Shown one piece after another: positions 39,906-48,281 of a stretch of 64,000 nucleotides of DNA (positions are counted from its first letter, which is position 1; the number at the start of each line of letters is the position of its first letter). The translations under genes and the position numbers were made by a program. The DNA is from CAZJFH01 sp964545205 (GTDB lineage Bacteria > Pseudomonadota > Alphaproteobacteria > Rhodospirillales > Magnetospirillaceae), in the NCBI GenBank assembly GCA_964545205.1, contig CAZJFH010000012.1, positions 23,865 to 87,864 of the forward strand. The letters run 5' to 3'. The notes below the pieces were generated by a model that worked only from the letters and a program-made list of their open reading frames with translations, made no database searches and was not told the origin of the DNA.

Positions 39906-40421
39906 ATGAACGCGAACCAGACACCCGTTTTCGGCATCGCCGGCTTCTCGGGCAGCGGCAAGACGACGCTGCTGGTCAAGGTCCTGCCGCTGCTGACCGC
40001 CCGCGGGCTGAAGGTCTCGACCGTCAAGCAGGCCAACGACAAGTTCGACGTCGACAAGCCGGGCAAGGATTCCTACGAGCACCGCGCCGCCGGCGCCGGC
40101 GAGGTGATGGTGGTCTCGGCCAAACGCTGGGCGCTGATGCACGAGTACCGCGACGAGCCGGAATACGGCATGGCGGCGCTGCTGTCGCGGCTGGCGCCGG
40201 TCGATCTGGTGCTGGTCGAGGGCTTCCGCGACTGGCCGCATCCGCGCATCGAGGTCCACCGGCCGGCGCTGGACCGGCCGCTGCTGTGCCGCGAGGACGA
40301 CCGCGTCGTCGCCGTCGCCTCGGACGCGGCGCTGGAGGATCTGCCGGTGCCGCGCCTCGACCTGAACGACGCCGCCGCCGTGGCGGCGTTCATCCTCGAC
40401 CAGGTGGGACTGAACCGATGA
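39906..40421 (+). CDS. mobB: Molybdopterin-guanine dinucleotide biosynthesis protein MobB
   Basis: A 171-residue P-loop GTPase that assists MobA in making molybdopterin guanine dinucleotide. The N-terminal GFSGSGKTTLL and VLVEGFRDWPHPRIEVHR segments are family hallmarks. The start at MNANQTPV is chosen over an upstream in-frame ATG ten codons earlier, which overlaps repeat copy C's edge and has no binding site. It overlaps moeA by four bases (ATGA). MobA itself is not in the window. Confidence 0.9.
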   Translation: MNANQTPVFGIAGFSGSGKTTLLVKVLPLLTARGLKVSTVKQANDKFDVDKPGKDSYEHRAAGAGEVMVVSAKRWALMHEYRDEPEYGMAALLSRLAPVDLVLVEGFRDWPHPRIEVHRPALDRPLLCREDDRVVAVASDAALEDLPVPRLDLNDAAAVAAFILDQVGLNR

Positions 40422-41677
40422 CCCGGCTGCAGGACGACAGCTTCCGTCTCGACGACGACCGCTTCATGCCGCTGGACGAGGCGCTGGCGCTGCTGGAGGG
40501 CCGGCTGGCCCCCGTCGCCGCCACCGAGCGCGCGCCCCTGCGCGCCGCCGCCGGCCGCGTGCTGGCGGGCGACGTCGTCTCGGGCGTCACCGTGCCGCCG
40601 CACGACAATTCGGCGATGGACGGCTACGCGGTGTTTTTCGACGACCTCGAGGTCGGCGGCGAGACCCGCCTGCCGATCGGCGGGCGCATCGCCGCCGGCC
40701 AGGTCTTCGATCGTCCCGGCCGGCGCGGCGAGGCGTTGCGCATCTTCACCGGCGCGCCGATGCCCGAGGGGCCCGACACCGTGGTGATGCAGGAGGACTG
40801 CACCGTCGAGGGCGACGCGGTGGTGATCCGGGCGCGCAAGCTCAAGCGCGGCGAGAACCGCCGCCGCAAGGGCGAGGACGTCAAGGTCGGCGACGTGGTG
40901 ATCGCCGCCGGCACCCGGCTGCGGCCGCAGGAGGTCGGCATCGCCGCCGCCATCGGCCATGCCGAGCTCGACGTCTACCGGCCGCTGCGCGTCGCCGTGT
41001 TCTCGACCGGCGACGAGGTCCGCGACCCGCCGACGCCGCTGGCGCCGGGCCAGATCTACGACATCAACCGCTACACCGTCTCGTCGCTGCTCGAAGCGCT
41101 GGGCTGCGCGGTGACCGATCTCGGCATCCTGCCCGACGACCGCGCCGCCATCCGCGACGCGCTGGCCGGCGCCGCCGCCGGTCACGACCTGCTGATCACC
41201 TCGGGCGGCGTGTCGATGGGCGAGGAGGACCACGTCCGCGCGGCGGTCCAGGACCAGGGCTCGCTGCATTTCTGGCGCCTGGCGGTCAAGCCGGGCCGGC
41301 CGGTGGCGCTGGGCCAGGTCGCCGGCGTGCCTTTCGTCGGCCTGCCCGGCAATCCGGTCGCCTCGATGGTGATGTTCCTGGTGGTGGCGCGCCCCGTCGC
41401 GCTGCGGCTGATGGGCTGCCGCCGCACCGCCGTCCACCGGCTGCCGGTGCCGGCGGCGTTCACGATGAAGAAGAAGCCGGGCCGGCGCGAGTTCCTGCGC
41501 GCCCGCCTGATCGCCGGCCCCTATGGCCTGAGCGTCGACCGCTTCGCCGCCGACGGCTCGGGCATCCTGTCGTCGATGACGGCCTCCGACGGGCTGCTCG
41601 ACATCGGCGAGGACGTCGCGGTGATCAACCCCGGCGACCTGGTCGACTATCTGCCGTTTTCCGAGGTGATGCGATGA
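40418..41677 (+). CDS. moeA: Molybdopterin molybdenumtransferase MoeA
   Basis: A 419-residue enzyme that inserts molybdate into molybdopterin. PPHDNSAMDGYAV near 66, PxGAD-type GGRIAAGQVF, IFTGAPMPEGPDTVVMQE, VFSTGDEV, ITSGGVSMGEEDHV and GLPGNPVASMVMF are the usual landmarks over domains I-IV. Its start overlaps the mobB stop and its stop overlaps the moaD start, each by four bases, showing strong translational coupling in mobB-moeA-moaD-moaE. Confidence 0.95.
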   Translation: MTRLQDDSFRLDDDRFMPLDEALALLEGRLAPVAATERAPLRAAAGRVLAGDVVSGVTVPPHDNSAMDGYAVFFDDLEVGGETRLPIGGRIAAGQVFDRPGRRGEALRIFTGAPMPEGPDTVVMQEDCTVEGDAVVIRARKLKRGENRRRKGEDVKVGDVVIAAGTRLRPQEVGIAAAIGHAELDVYRPLRVAVFSTGDEVRDPPTPLAPGQIYDINRYTVSSLLEALGCAVTDLGILPDDRAAIRDALAGAAAGHDLLITSGGVSMGEEDHVRAAVQDQGSLHFWRLAVKPGRPVALGQVAGVPFVGLPGNPVASMVMFLVVARPVALRLMGCRRTAVHRLPVPAAFTMKKKPGRREFLRARLIAGPYGLSVDRFAADGSGILSSMTASDGLLDIGEDVAVINPGDLVDYLPFSEVMR

Positions 41678-41925
41678 AGGTTCTCTATTTCGCCTGGCTG
41701 CGGACCAAGACCGGCACCGGCGAGGAGGAGGTGACGCCGCCGGCCGAGGTCGCCGACGTCAGCGGCCTGATCGCCTGGCTGAAGACCCGCTCCGACGGCC
41801 ACGCCGCGGCGCTCGACGACCTGCGGGTCGTGCGGGTGGCGGTCAATCAGGAATACGTGCCCTTCGACCATCCGGTGAAGGCCGGCGACGAGGTGGCGTT
41901 CTTCCCGCCGGTGACCGGAGGCTGA
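41674..41925 (+). CDS. moaD: Molybdopterin synthase small subunit MoaD
   Basis: An 83-residue ubiquitin-fold sulfur carrier. It ends in the required Gly-Gly (FFPPVTGG), thiocarboxylated by MoeB, and carries the internal VNQEYVPFDHPVKAGDEVAFF typical of MoaD. Its ATG overlaps the moeA stop; moaE follows three bases after its own stop. Confidence 0.94.
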   Translation: MKVLYFAWLRTKTGTGEEEVTPPAEVADVSGLIAWLKTRSDGHAAALDDLRVVRVAVNQEYVPFDHPVKAGDEVAFFPPVTGG

Positions 41926-41928
41926 GCC

Positions 41929-42396
41929 ATGATCCGGGTGCAGCGCGAGGATTTCGACGTCGGCGCCGAGCTGGCCAGGCTGAACGTCGCCAACGGCAAG
42001 ATCGGCGGCGTGTGCGTCTTCGTCGGGCTGGTGCGCGACTATCTCGGCCACGATCCGGCCGCCGGGTCGGACGTGCGGGCGATGACGCTGGAACACTATC
42101 CCGGCATGACCGAGCGCAAGCTGGAGGAAATCGAGGCCGAGGCGCGGTCGCGCTGGCCGCTTTCGGAATGCCTGGTCATCCACCGCTACGGCCGGCTCGA
42201 GCCGGGCGACAACATCGTCCTGGTCGCCACCGCCTCGGCGCATCGCGAGGCGGCGTTCGAGAGCTGCCATTTCCTGATCGACTGGCTGAAGACCAAGGCG
42301 CCGTTCTGGAAGCTGGAGGAGACTCCCGACGGCGGCAACTGGGTCGACGCCCGCGATTCCGACGAGCACGCGGCCAAACGCTGGGAAAATCCGTGA
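41929..42396 (+). CDS. moaE: Molybdopterin synthase large subunit MoaE
   Basis: A 155-residue catalytic subunit that adds two sulfurs to precursor Z with MoaD. CVFVGLVRDY, LEHYPGMTERKLEEI, VIHRYGRLEPGDNIVLV, HREAAFESCHFLIDWLKTKAPFWK (given in two halves here by its ends) and EETPDGGNWVDAR match the family; the active-site lysines lie in KTKAPFWK. It is the last gene of the molybdenum cofactor run, and a palindromic repeat follows. Confidence 0.95.
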   Translation: MIRVQREDFDVGAELARLNVANGKIGGVCVFVGLVRDYLGHDPAAGSDVRAMTLEHYPGMTERKLEEIEAEARSRWPLSECLVIHRYGRLEPGDNIVLVATASAHREAAFESCHFLIDWLKTKAPFWKLEETPDGGNWVDARDSDEHAAKRWENP

Positions 42397-42412
42397 GCCT
42401 GCCCGCCGCGGC

Positions 42413-42542
42413 TCCCTCCCCCGCTCGCGGGGGAGGGCTGGGGTGGGGGCCGCGCCGAGGCCTGGCGGCTCGCGCTGGAGCGCCACCCTCACCCTCCCGG
42501 CCTGCGGCCGGGCCCCTCCCTCTCCCGCGAGCGGGAGAGGGG
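42413..42542. repeat. Bipartite palindromic repeat, copy D (inverted)
   Basis: CTCCCTCCCCCGCTCGCGGGGGAGGG first, CACCCTCACCCTCCCGG then CCCCTCCCTCTCCCGCGAGCGGGAGAGGG last: opposite orientation to copies A and C, like copy B. It lies between moaE and the FAD oxidoreductase gene. Confidence 0.85.
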
Positions 42543-42560
42543 TGACGGCGGCCATGCAAA

Positions 42561-42593
42561 TTTTCTTCGTGTCCTTCGTGCCTTCGTGGTTTA
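42561..42593. repeat. Short repeat with a 9-nt CTTCGTGTC period
   Basis: TTCTTCGTG, TCCTTCGTG, CCTTCGTGG are three near-identical units in tandem, immediately before the start of the FAD oxidoreductase gene and 18 bases after repeat copy D. It has the same grammar as the CACAGAGA element at 16776-16891. Confidence 0.65.
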
Positions 42594-42603
42594 CCCACTG
42601 CGC

Positions 42604-44199
42604 ATGACCGAGATGAACGCTTCCGCCTTCGATTTCTCCACCCGCGCCGAACTCACCGACGACGGCGGCCGGCCGCTCGACGCCATCCTGGTGTCGACGC
42701 ACGACGTCGTCGCCGCCGTGTCGGAGGCGGTGGCGCGCGGCTTCGCGGTCATGCCGGCCGGGGGCCTGACCAGCGCCATCAACTCGTTCGACTACGACAA
42801 GGCGGCCTGCGGCTTCGCCGACGTCGTCGCGGTGCGGCCCAAGGGCGCGCTGACGCCGGAGATCGTGCCGGCCGAGACGCCGCTCGAGCGCGTGCTCGCC
42901 CACCAGATCGCCATCGACGCCGAGCACGGCTGCGTCGCCGCCGGCGCCGGCCTGACCTGGGAGCAGGTCAACATGGTCCTCGCCCACATGCTGGGCGAGA
43001 CGGCCCGCGTGCTGGTCGACCTGACCAGCGTCGGCTCGGCCTCGGTCGGCGGCGTCGTCGCCACCGGCGGCATGGGCCCGCTGCGCAGCCATCCGTCGAG
43101 CTACCTGCTGGCGGTGTGCCTGGCCGACGGCGCCGGCACCCGGGTGCTCGAAGGCCACGACGCCATCGCCGCCCACGAGGGCATGCAGGGCTGGACCGGC
43201 ATGATCACCGCCGTGCGCATGCGCTGGTTCGAGGTGCCGCCGCAGGAATTCGGGCTTGTGCTGCCGGTGCAGTCGTCCGACGTCGACGCCATCGCCGACC
43301 TGCTGTCCTACCTGCATCCCTGGACCCAGGTCGAGATTCCGCCCGGCGGCAACGTGCTGTCGGCGGCGACCGGCTCGACGATCGTCAACGGCATCGAGCT
43401 GATCAGCCGCAGCTCGCTGGCCGCCTTCGTCGCCCACGCCGCCGATCCGGCGCGCTCGAAGGCGGAAGGGCTGCTGCAGGCCTGCGACTACGCCAACGCC
43501 GACATGCTCGCCTGCCTGACCGGCTGGTCCGAGGATGCCGTCGACGAGGTGCTGTTCGCGCTGATGGACGAGGAGACCGAGACCATCGGCGGCATCGGCA
43601 TCGAATACGGCATCGGCTTCTCGTCGGGCGGCGAGATGGAGATCTTCCGCGCCATCCGCGAGGGCGCCCCCGACATGGCGCGCACCCAGGCCCGGGTCAT
43701 GCAGCCGGGCAAGCTGCGGCCGTGGACGACCTCGACCGACGTCAACGTGGCGCTGCCGCGCGACACCGCCGCCATCGGCGCGGTGCTGCAGGCCTATGCC
43801 GACTACCGCGCCGGCATCGCCGAACTGGCGGCCCGGCTCGACGGCCGCGCCGAGGTGGTGCTGTCCGCCTACGGCCATCTCAGCCCGCAGGGCATCGATC
43901 CCCACCACCGCGTCACGGTGATCGCCCCCGAGGGCGGCGAGGCGGCGATCGACGAGGCGCGCGCCGCCGTCTCGGGCCTGAAGAAGCAGCTCATCCGCGA
44001 TCTCGCGGCGGCGGTCGCCGAGCACGGCGGCACGGTGACCGGCGGCGAGAAGGGCATGCCGAGCGTGCTGGAGATCGCCCGCGCCGTCGGCCACAACGCC
44101 CTGCCCCCCAACCTGCGCCGGCGCATCGAGCAGGCGCGCGAGACGATCGCGGCGGCGCCGGCGGCGTTCAGCTTCCGGGCGCCGGCCGAGTTGCGGTGA
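42604..44199 (+). CDS. FAD-binding oxidoreductase (PCMH-type), substrate unknown
   Basis: A 531-residue flavoprotein. The FAD-binding PCMH fold is seen from residue 30 to about 210, with PAGGLTSAINSFDYD, GAGLTWEQVNMVL, LTSVGSASVGGVVATGGMGP and a substrate-domain region after it. The C-terminal half resembles the FAD-oxidase C domain (DPHHRVTVIAPEGGEAAID, PPNLRRRIEQ). The family includes D-lactate and glycolate dehydrogenases, but I cannot name the substrate. Two further ATG codons (42613, or an in-frame ATG at 42586) are possible starts; no strong ribosome-binding site decides. It stands alone between repeats. Confidence 0.82.
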   Translation: MTEMNASAFDFSTRAELTDDGGRPLDAILVSTHDVVAAVSEAVARGFAVMPAGGLTSAINSFDYDKAACGFADVVAVRPKGALTPEIVPAETPLERVLAHQIAIDAEHGCVAAGAGLTWEQVNMVLAHMLGETARVLVDLTSVGSASVGGVVATGGMGPLRSHPSSYLLAVCLADGAGTRVLEGHDAIAAHEGMQGWTGMITAVRMRWFEVPPQEFGLVLPVQSSDVDAIADLLSYLHPWTQVEIPPGGNVLSAATGSTIVNGIELISRSSLAAFVAHAADPARSKAEGLLQACDYANADMLACLTGWSEDAVDEVLFALMDEETETIGGIGIEYGIGFSSGGEMEIFRAIREGAPDMARTQARVMQPGKLRPWTTSTDVNVALPRDTAAIGAVLQAYADYRAGIAELAARLDGRAEVVLSAYGHLSPQGIDPHHRVTVIAPEGGEAAIDEARAAVSGLKKQLIRDLAAAVAEHGGTVTGGEKGMPSVLEIARAVGHNALPPNLRRRIEQARETIAAAPAAFSFRAPAELR

Positions 44200-44219
44200 A
44201 ACAAGAACGCTGACTTGGG

Positions 44220-44373
44220 CCCTCTCCCGCCGGCGGGAGAGGGAGGGGACCCACCGCGGAGCGGTGGGGAGGGTGAGGGTGTCGGCGCCGCAGGCGCCTG
44301 ACAAAGCGTTCTTTTCCGGCCTTCGGCCGTAAGCCACCCTCACCCCGGCCCTCTCCCGCCAGCGGGAGAGGGA
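44220..44373. repeat. Bipartite palindromic repeat, copy E (variant)
   Basis: CCCTCTCCCGC-CGGC-GGGAGAGGG at both ends (44220-44243 and 44349-44372), with AGGGGACCCACCGCGGAGCGGTGGGGAGGGTGAGGG (in two halves) and a longer spacer carrying GGCGCC..GGCGCC and GGCCTTCGGCC. It lies between the FAD oxidoreductase and nirN stops, so it could end transcription from either side. Confidence 0.82.
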
Positions 44374-44447
44374 GTTTAACGTAGCGCCTATGGGGCTGGA
44401 GACCCGTGCTCGGCGGAAATCGAGCGCGCGTCTCCAGATGCGCCCGC

Positions 44448-46001
44448 TCAGTGACTCGTCCCGCCGTCGCGGGTGATCTTGTTGAAGACGTTGTACTTGC
44501 CCATCGGCTTCTTCATCGGCAGCCGCTTGACCTCCTCGAAGGTGGCGGCGTCGTAGATCACCAGGGCGCCGTCGTCCTCGGAGACGCTGACCAGGGCGTA
44601 TTTGCCGTCGCGGGTGAACTCGATGTGGTTGGCGGTCTTGCCCGGCGCCGGGGTGATGTCCTTGACCACTTCGAGGCTGCGCTTGTCGATGATCTGCAAC
44701 GTCTCGCGGAACTTCGAGAACGAGTTGTCGACCCAGGCGTAGGGCGAGTTGGCGTGGCTGCGCATGAAGATGCCGGCCCCCAGGGTCGGGATCGACTTGA
44801 CCAGTTCCCAGGTGTCGACGTCGACGACGCTGACGTTGTGGTCCTTGAGATTCGGCGTCGCCATCAGCTTGCGGCCGTCGGCGGCGGTCCAGGTGATGCC
44901 GGAGCCGAGATGCGGCAGGCCGGGCAGCGGGATGGATTCGATCTCGCGGCGCACGTCGAGATGCACCACCGCGGCACGGCCGCCGTCGCGCATCGAGCCG
45001 ACGACGTGGTCGTAGGCCTCGTCGAAGAAGAAGTCGTCCATCGGTTCCTTGAGCTCGATGCGGCGGATCGGGAACAGGCCCTTGACGGCGATGGCCTCGT
45101 CGAACTCGTAGGTGTGGACCATGCCCTCGTAGATCGGCGGCGGGTCGTCGGTCCAGTTGATCACCCACATCTCGGGCATGTCCTTCAGCGCCACGACGAA
45201 GGACTCGCGCGGGTCGGCGGCGTAGACCGCCGAGACGCGGCTGGTGCGGGTCTTCTTCTTGTCGGTGACCGGGATCAGCTTCTTGACCGACAGGTCGGCG
45301 GCGTCGAGCAGCACCAGGCTGTGCGGCAGGTAGTTGGCCACCGCCACCGTGCGGCCGTCGCCCGAGACGGCGATGTTGCGGGTGTTGATGCCGGCACGGA
45401 CGTCGGCGACCACCTGCAGCGAATAGGTGTCGTACTTGGTCACCCAGCCGTCGCGCGAGACGAAATAGACGAAGCGGCCGTCGGGCGAGTACTTGGGCCC
45501 GCCATGCAGGGCGAAATGGCTGGGGAAGCGGGTGATCGGCTCGAGCTTGTCGCCGTCGAACAGGGTGATGTGCGAATCGCCCATCTCGACGACGACGAAC
45601 AGGTTCATCGGATCGGCGTCCCAGATCGGCTTGTCGGGCAACTGCTCGGGCGGGGTGACCAGCTTGCGGCTGGCCTCGATCTCGGCCTCGCCCCACACCG
45701 GCATCTCGGGCAGCGGCGTGTAGATCATCTCGACCAGCGCCTCGATCTCGGCCGGCTTCAGCTTGTCGGCGTAGCCCAGCATCTGCGTCTGCTGGCGGCC
45801 CTTGGCGATGACCTCGGCCGCCTTGGCCTTCTTCAGCCGCGCCAGGTTCTCGGGGATCAGCGCCGGGCCCATGCCGCCGAGGCGGTCGGCGCCGTGGCAC
45901 TCGGCGCAATGCTCCTCGTAGGCGGCGCCGACATCGGCGGCGGTGGCGGCGCCGGCGCTCGCGGCGAGGGCGAAGGCGGCGGCGAGGGCGAAGTTACGCA
46001 T
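44448..46001 (-). CDS. nirN: Cytochrome c / heme d1 domain protein, NirN-like
   Basis: A 517-residue periplasmic protein: signal peptide (about 1-22, ends AATAADV), a c-type heme motif CAECH near residue 33, then an eight-bladed beta-propeller heme d1 domain with GKYNVFNKITRDG at its end. The nitrite reductase NirS would need two distal histidines near FLHDGG and FVHPTF; by eye these positions read MDDFFFD and GITWTAAD, so it is unlikely to reduce nitrite. Its sequence (FALHGGPKYSPDGRFVYF) is closer to NirN, the dihydro-heme d1 dehydrogenase. The ATG used has AAAGGA nine bases upstream and overlaps the nirJ stop by eight bases; an upstream GTG is possible. Confidence 0.85.
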   Translation of the reverse strand: MRNFALAAAFALAASAGAATAADVGAAYEEHCAECHGADRLGGMGPALIPENLARLKKAKAAEVIAKGRQQTQMLGYADKLKPAEIEALVEMIYTPLPEMPVWGEAEIEASRKLVTPPEQLPDKPIWDADPMNLFVVVEMGDSHITLFDGDKLEPITRFPSHFALHGGPKYSPDGRFVYFVSRDGWVTKYDTYSLQVVADVRAGINTRNIAVSGDGRTVAVANYLPHSLVLLDAADLSVKKLIPVTDKKKTRTSRVSAVYAADPRESFVVALKDMPEMWVINWTDDPPPIYEGMVHTYEFDEAIAVKGLFPIRRIELKEPMDDFFFDEAYDHVVGSMRDGGRAAVVHLDVRREIESIPLPGLPHLGSGITWTAADGRKLMATPNLKDHNVSVVDVDTWELVKSIPTLGAGIFMRSHANSPYAWVDNSFSKFRETLQIIDKRSLEVVKDITPAPGKTANHIEFTRDGKYALVSVSEDDGALVIYDAATFEEVKRLPMKKPMGKYNVFNKITRDGGTSH

Positions 46002-47187
46002 GCGCACGTCCTTTGAACGGGGTGACGGCCAGCCGCTCGCCGGGGCTGGCGCGACCGATCTCGTCGTCGGTCAGATAGCAGGCCGGATCCTCGGCCCAGT
46101 GGTCGCCGGCGATGCGGAAGGCCCGCACCCGGGAATTGCCGTTGCAGATCGGCAGCCACTTGCACGCGCCGCAGCGGCCGCCGACGGCGCGCGGGCGCTG
46201 GCGCAGCCCGGCCAGCAGCGGGTCCGACAGGTCGGACCAGATGTCCGAGAACGGCCGCTCGCGCACGTTGCCCAGGGTGTGGTGGTACCACATGGTGTCG
46301 GGATGGACGTTGCCGAGATTGTCGATGTTGGCGACGCCGATGCCCGAGGAATTGCCGCCCCACTGCTCCAGCTTGGCGCGCACGTTGTCGACCGCCTCGG
46401 GGAAGCGGGCCTGCAGCCACATCAGGAAATAGACCGCGTCGGCGTCGTTGTTGCCGGTGACGAATTCCTTCGGCCGGCCTTCCTGCAGCAGCCCGAGGCA
46501 GCGCTCGAACAACAGGTCCATCGCCCAGCGGGTGGTGTCGAGATGGCTGTCGTCGCCGCGGTTCTTGTTGCCGCGGCCGGCGTAGTTGAGGTGCGAGAAG
46601 TAGAACTTGTCGAGGTCCTCGGACTCGAGCAGGTCGAGCAGCCGCGGCAGTTCGTTGTGGTTGTCCTGGGTCATCGTGAAGCGCAGGCCGACCTTCAGCC
46701 CGCGCGCCCGCAGCCGCTTGATGCCGGCCAGCGCCTGGTCGAAGGCGCCGTCCTTGCAGCGGAAGCGGTCGTGGGTGGCGCCGATGCCGTCGAGCGAGAC
46801 GCCGACATAGTCGTAGCCGATGCCGGCGATGCGCTCGGCCATCGCCTCGTCGATCAGGGTGCCGTTCGAGGACAGGCCGACGTAGAAGCCCAGATCCTTG
46901 GCGCGGCGCGAGACCTCGAAGATGTCGGGCCGCAGCAGCGGCTCGCCGCCCGAGAGGATCAGCACCGGGACCTTGAACGCCCGCAGATCGGCCATCACGG
47001 CCTCGATCTCGGCCGTCGACAGCTCGCCCGCGAAGTCCTTGTCGGCCGAAATCGAGTAGCAGTGCTTGCACGCCAGGTTGCAGCGCCGCACCAGGTTCCA
47101 GATAACCACCGGCCCGGGCAGGCCGCCCCGGCGGGCGTTCGGCGTCGGCGCCAGAACCTCGCGCATGTATTGGCTGATGCGGAACAT
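45994..47187 (-). CDS. nirJ: Heme d1 biosynthesis radical SAM protein NirJ
   Basis: A 397-residue radical SAM enzyme that acts on the propionate side chains during heme d1 synthesis. It has the CNLACKHCYS cluster motif near residue 36, ILSGGEPLLRPDIFEV, and a C-terminal Cys-rich SPASM-like region (CGACKWLPICNGNSRVRAF). The N-terminus FRISQYMREVLAPTP is characteristic. AAGGAGAGGG five bases before the ATG gives a strong start. It leads a two-gene operon with nirN. An FNR/Dnr-type box lies 57 bases upstream. No other nir genes are visible. Confidence 0.93.
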   Translation of the reverse strand: MFRISQYMREVLAPTPNARRGGLPGPVVIWNLVRRCNLACKHCYSISADKDFAGELSTAEIEAVMADLRAFKVPVLILSGGEPLLRPDIFEVSRRAKDLGFYVGLSSNGTLIDEAMAERIAGIGYDYVGVSLDGIGATHDRFRCKDGAFDQALAGIKRLRARGLKVGLRFTMTQDNHNELPRLLDLLESEDLDKFYFSHLNYAGRGNKNRGDDSHLDTTRWAMDLLFERCLGLLQEGRPKEFVTGNNDADAVYFLMWLQARFPEAVDNVRAKLEQWGGNSSGIGVANIDNLGNVHPDTMWYHHTLGNVRERPFSDIWSDLSDPLLAGLRQRPRAVGGRCGACKWLPICNGNSRVRAFRIAGDHWAEDPACYLTDDEIGRASPGERLAVTPFKGRAHA

Positions 47188-47243
47188 TCGGTCCCTCTCC
47201 TTGACCCCGGACGCAGTTTAGGCCGCCTTCGCGCCCGCAAACC

Positions 47244-47257
47244 TTGATCGAAATCAT
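47244..47257. promoter_or_regulatory. FNR/Dnr-type binding site
   Basis: TTGAT-CGAA-ATCAT matches the FNR/Dnr consensus TTGAT-N4-ATCAA with one mismatch. It sits between the divergent nirJ (start at 47187, 57 bases away) and TSUP transporter (start at 47361) genes, so either or both may be regulated by oxygen or NO. Confidence 0.55.
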
Positions 47258-47360
47258 GTCGGGGCGGCGGCGTGCATTAGCGAAATCGGAAACATGGCGG
47301 ATTTCGGCTTGCATTGCCGTGGCGCGGCGGGAAGACTCCTGCCGCCATGGAAAGACGCTG

Positions 47361-48281
47361 ATGCAAATCTATCTGCCCATCGCCGAGATGTCCGTGAACG
47401 CGCTGCTGATCCTGGGGCTCGGCGGCATGGTCGGGTTCATGTCGGGGCTGTTCGGGGTCGGCGGCGGCTTCCTGATGACGCCGCTGCTGATGTTCATCGG
47501 CGTGCCGCCGGCGGTGGCGGTCGGCACCGAGGCCAACCAGATCGTCGCCTCGTCGGTGTCGGGCGTGATCGCCCACTGGCGGCGCGGCAACGTCGACATC
47601 AAGATGGGGCTGATCCTGGTGGTCGGCGGCTTCGCCGGTTCGACCTTCGGCGTGTGGCTGTTCAAGGTGCTGCGCGGCGTCGGCCAGATCGACCTGGTGA
47701 TCAGCCTGTCCTACGTGATCTTCCTGGGCATCATCGGCGGGCTGATGTTCGTCGAGAGCATCCAGGCGCTGCGCAAGAGCCGCCGCTCGGCCGGCGGGCC
47801 GCGGCGCAAGCTGCACCAGCACACCTGGGTGCACGGCCTGCCGCTGAAGATGCGCTTCCGCCGCTCGAAGCTCTACATCAGCGCCATCCTGCCGGCCGGC
47901 ATCGGCTTCGCGGTCGGCATCCTGGCGGCGATCATGGGCGTCGGCGGCGGCTTCATCATGGTGCCGGCGATGATCTACCTGCTCGGCATGCCGACCTCGG
48001 TGGTCGTCGGCACGTCGCTGTTCCAGATCATCTTCGTGACCGCCAACACCACGTTCCTGCAGGCGACGATGAACCAGACCGTCGACGTCGTGCTGGCCCT
48101 GATGCTGCTGTTCGGCGGCGTCGTCGGCGCCCAGTTCGGCGCCCGCGCCGGCGCCAAGCTGCAGGGCGAGCAGCTCCGGGTGCTGCTGGCGCTGATGGTG
48201 CTGGCGGTGTGCGGCAAGCTGGTCTTCGATCTGGTGGCGACGCCGGACGACCTGTTCTCGCTGGGCCGCGGGGGGCACTGA
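47361..48281 (+). CDS. TSUP (TauE/SafE)-family membrane exporter
   Basis: A 306-residue transporter with eight to nine predicted helices. The family's internal repeat is clear: GLFGVGGGFLMTPLL near 29 and IMGVGGGFIMVPAM near 194. Members export sulfite, sulfoacetate or related organosulfur anions. The next gene is the TIGR02186-type partner often found with it. GGAAAG about eight bases upstream supports the ATG. Substrate unproven; sulfite is the simplest guess. Confidence 0.88.
   Translation: MQIYLPIAEMSVNALLILGLGGMVGFMSGLFGVGGGFLMTPLLMFIGVPPAVAVGTEANQIVASSVSGVIAHWRRGNVDIKMGLILVVGGFAGSTFGVWLFKVLRGVGQIDLVISLSYVIFLGIIGGLMFVESIQALRKSRRSAGGPRRKLHQHTWVHGLPLKMRFRRSKLYISAILPAGIGFAVGILAAIMGVGGGFIMVPAMIYLLGMPTSVVVGTSLFQIIFVTANTTFLQATMNQTVDVVLALMLLFGGVVGAQFGARAGAKLQGEQLRVLLALMVLAVCGKLVFDLVATPDDLFSLGRGGH

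Noticed and set aside
28708..44373. CRISPR array made of the GC-rich repeats
   Set aside because: Copies are kilobases apart, in both orientations, with internal palindromes and no cas genes.
41647..45909. A 1420-codon open frame on the minus strand across moaD, moaE, the FAD oxidoreductase and nirN
   Set aside because: Composition is Arg/Gly/His-rich with no domain; it is a GC-bias shadow of the true genes and crosses repeat copies D and E.
44448..46001. Calling the cytochrome c / heme d1 protein the nitrite reductase NirS
   Set aside because: The positions of the NirS distal histidines appear changed, and the sequence around FALHGGPKYSPDG fits NirN better.
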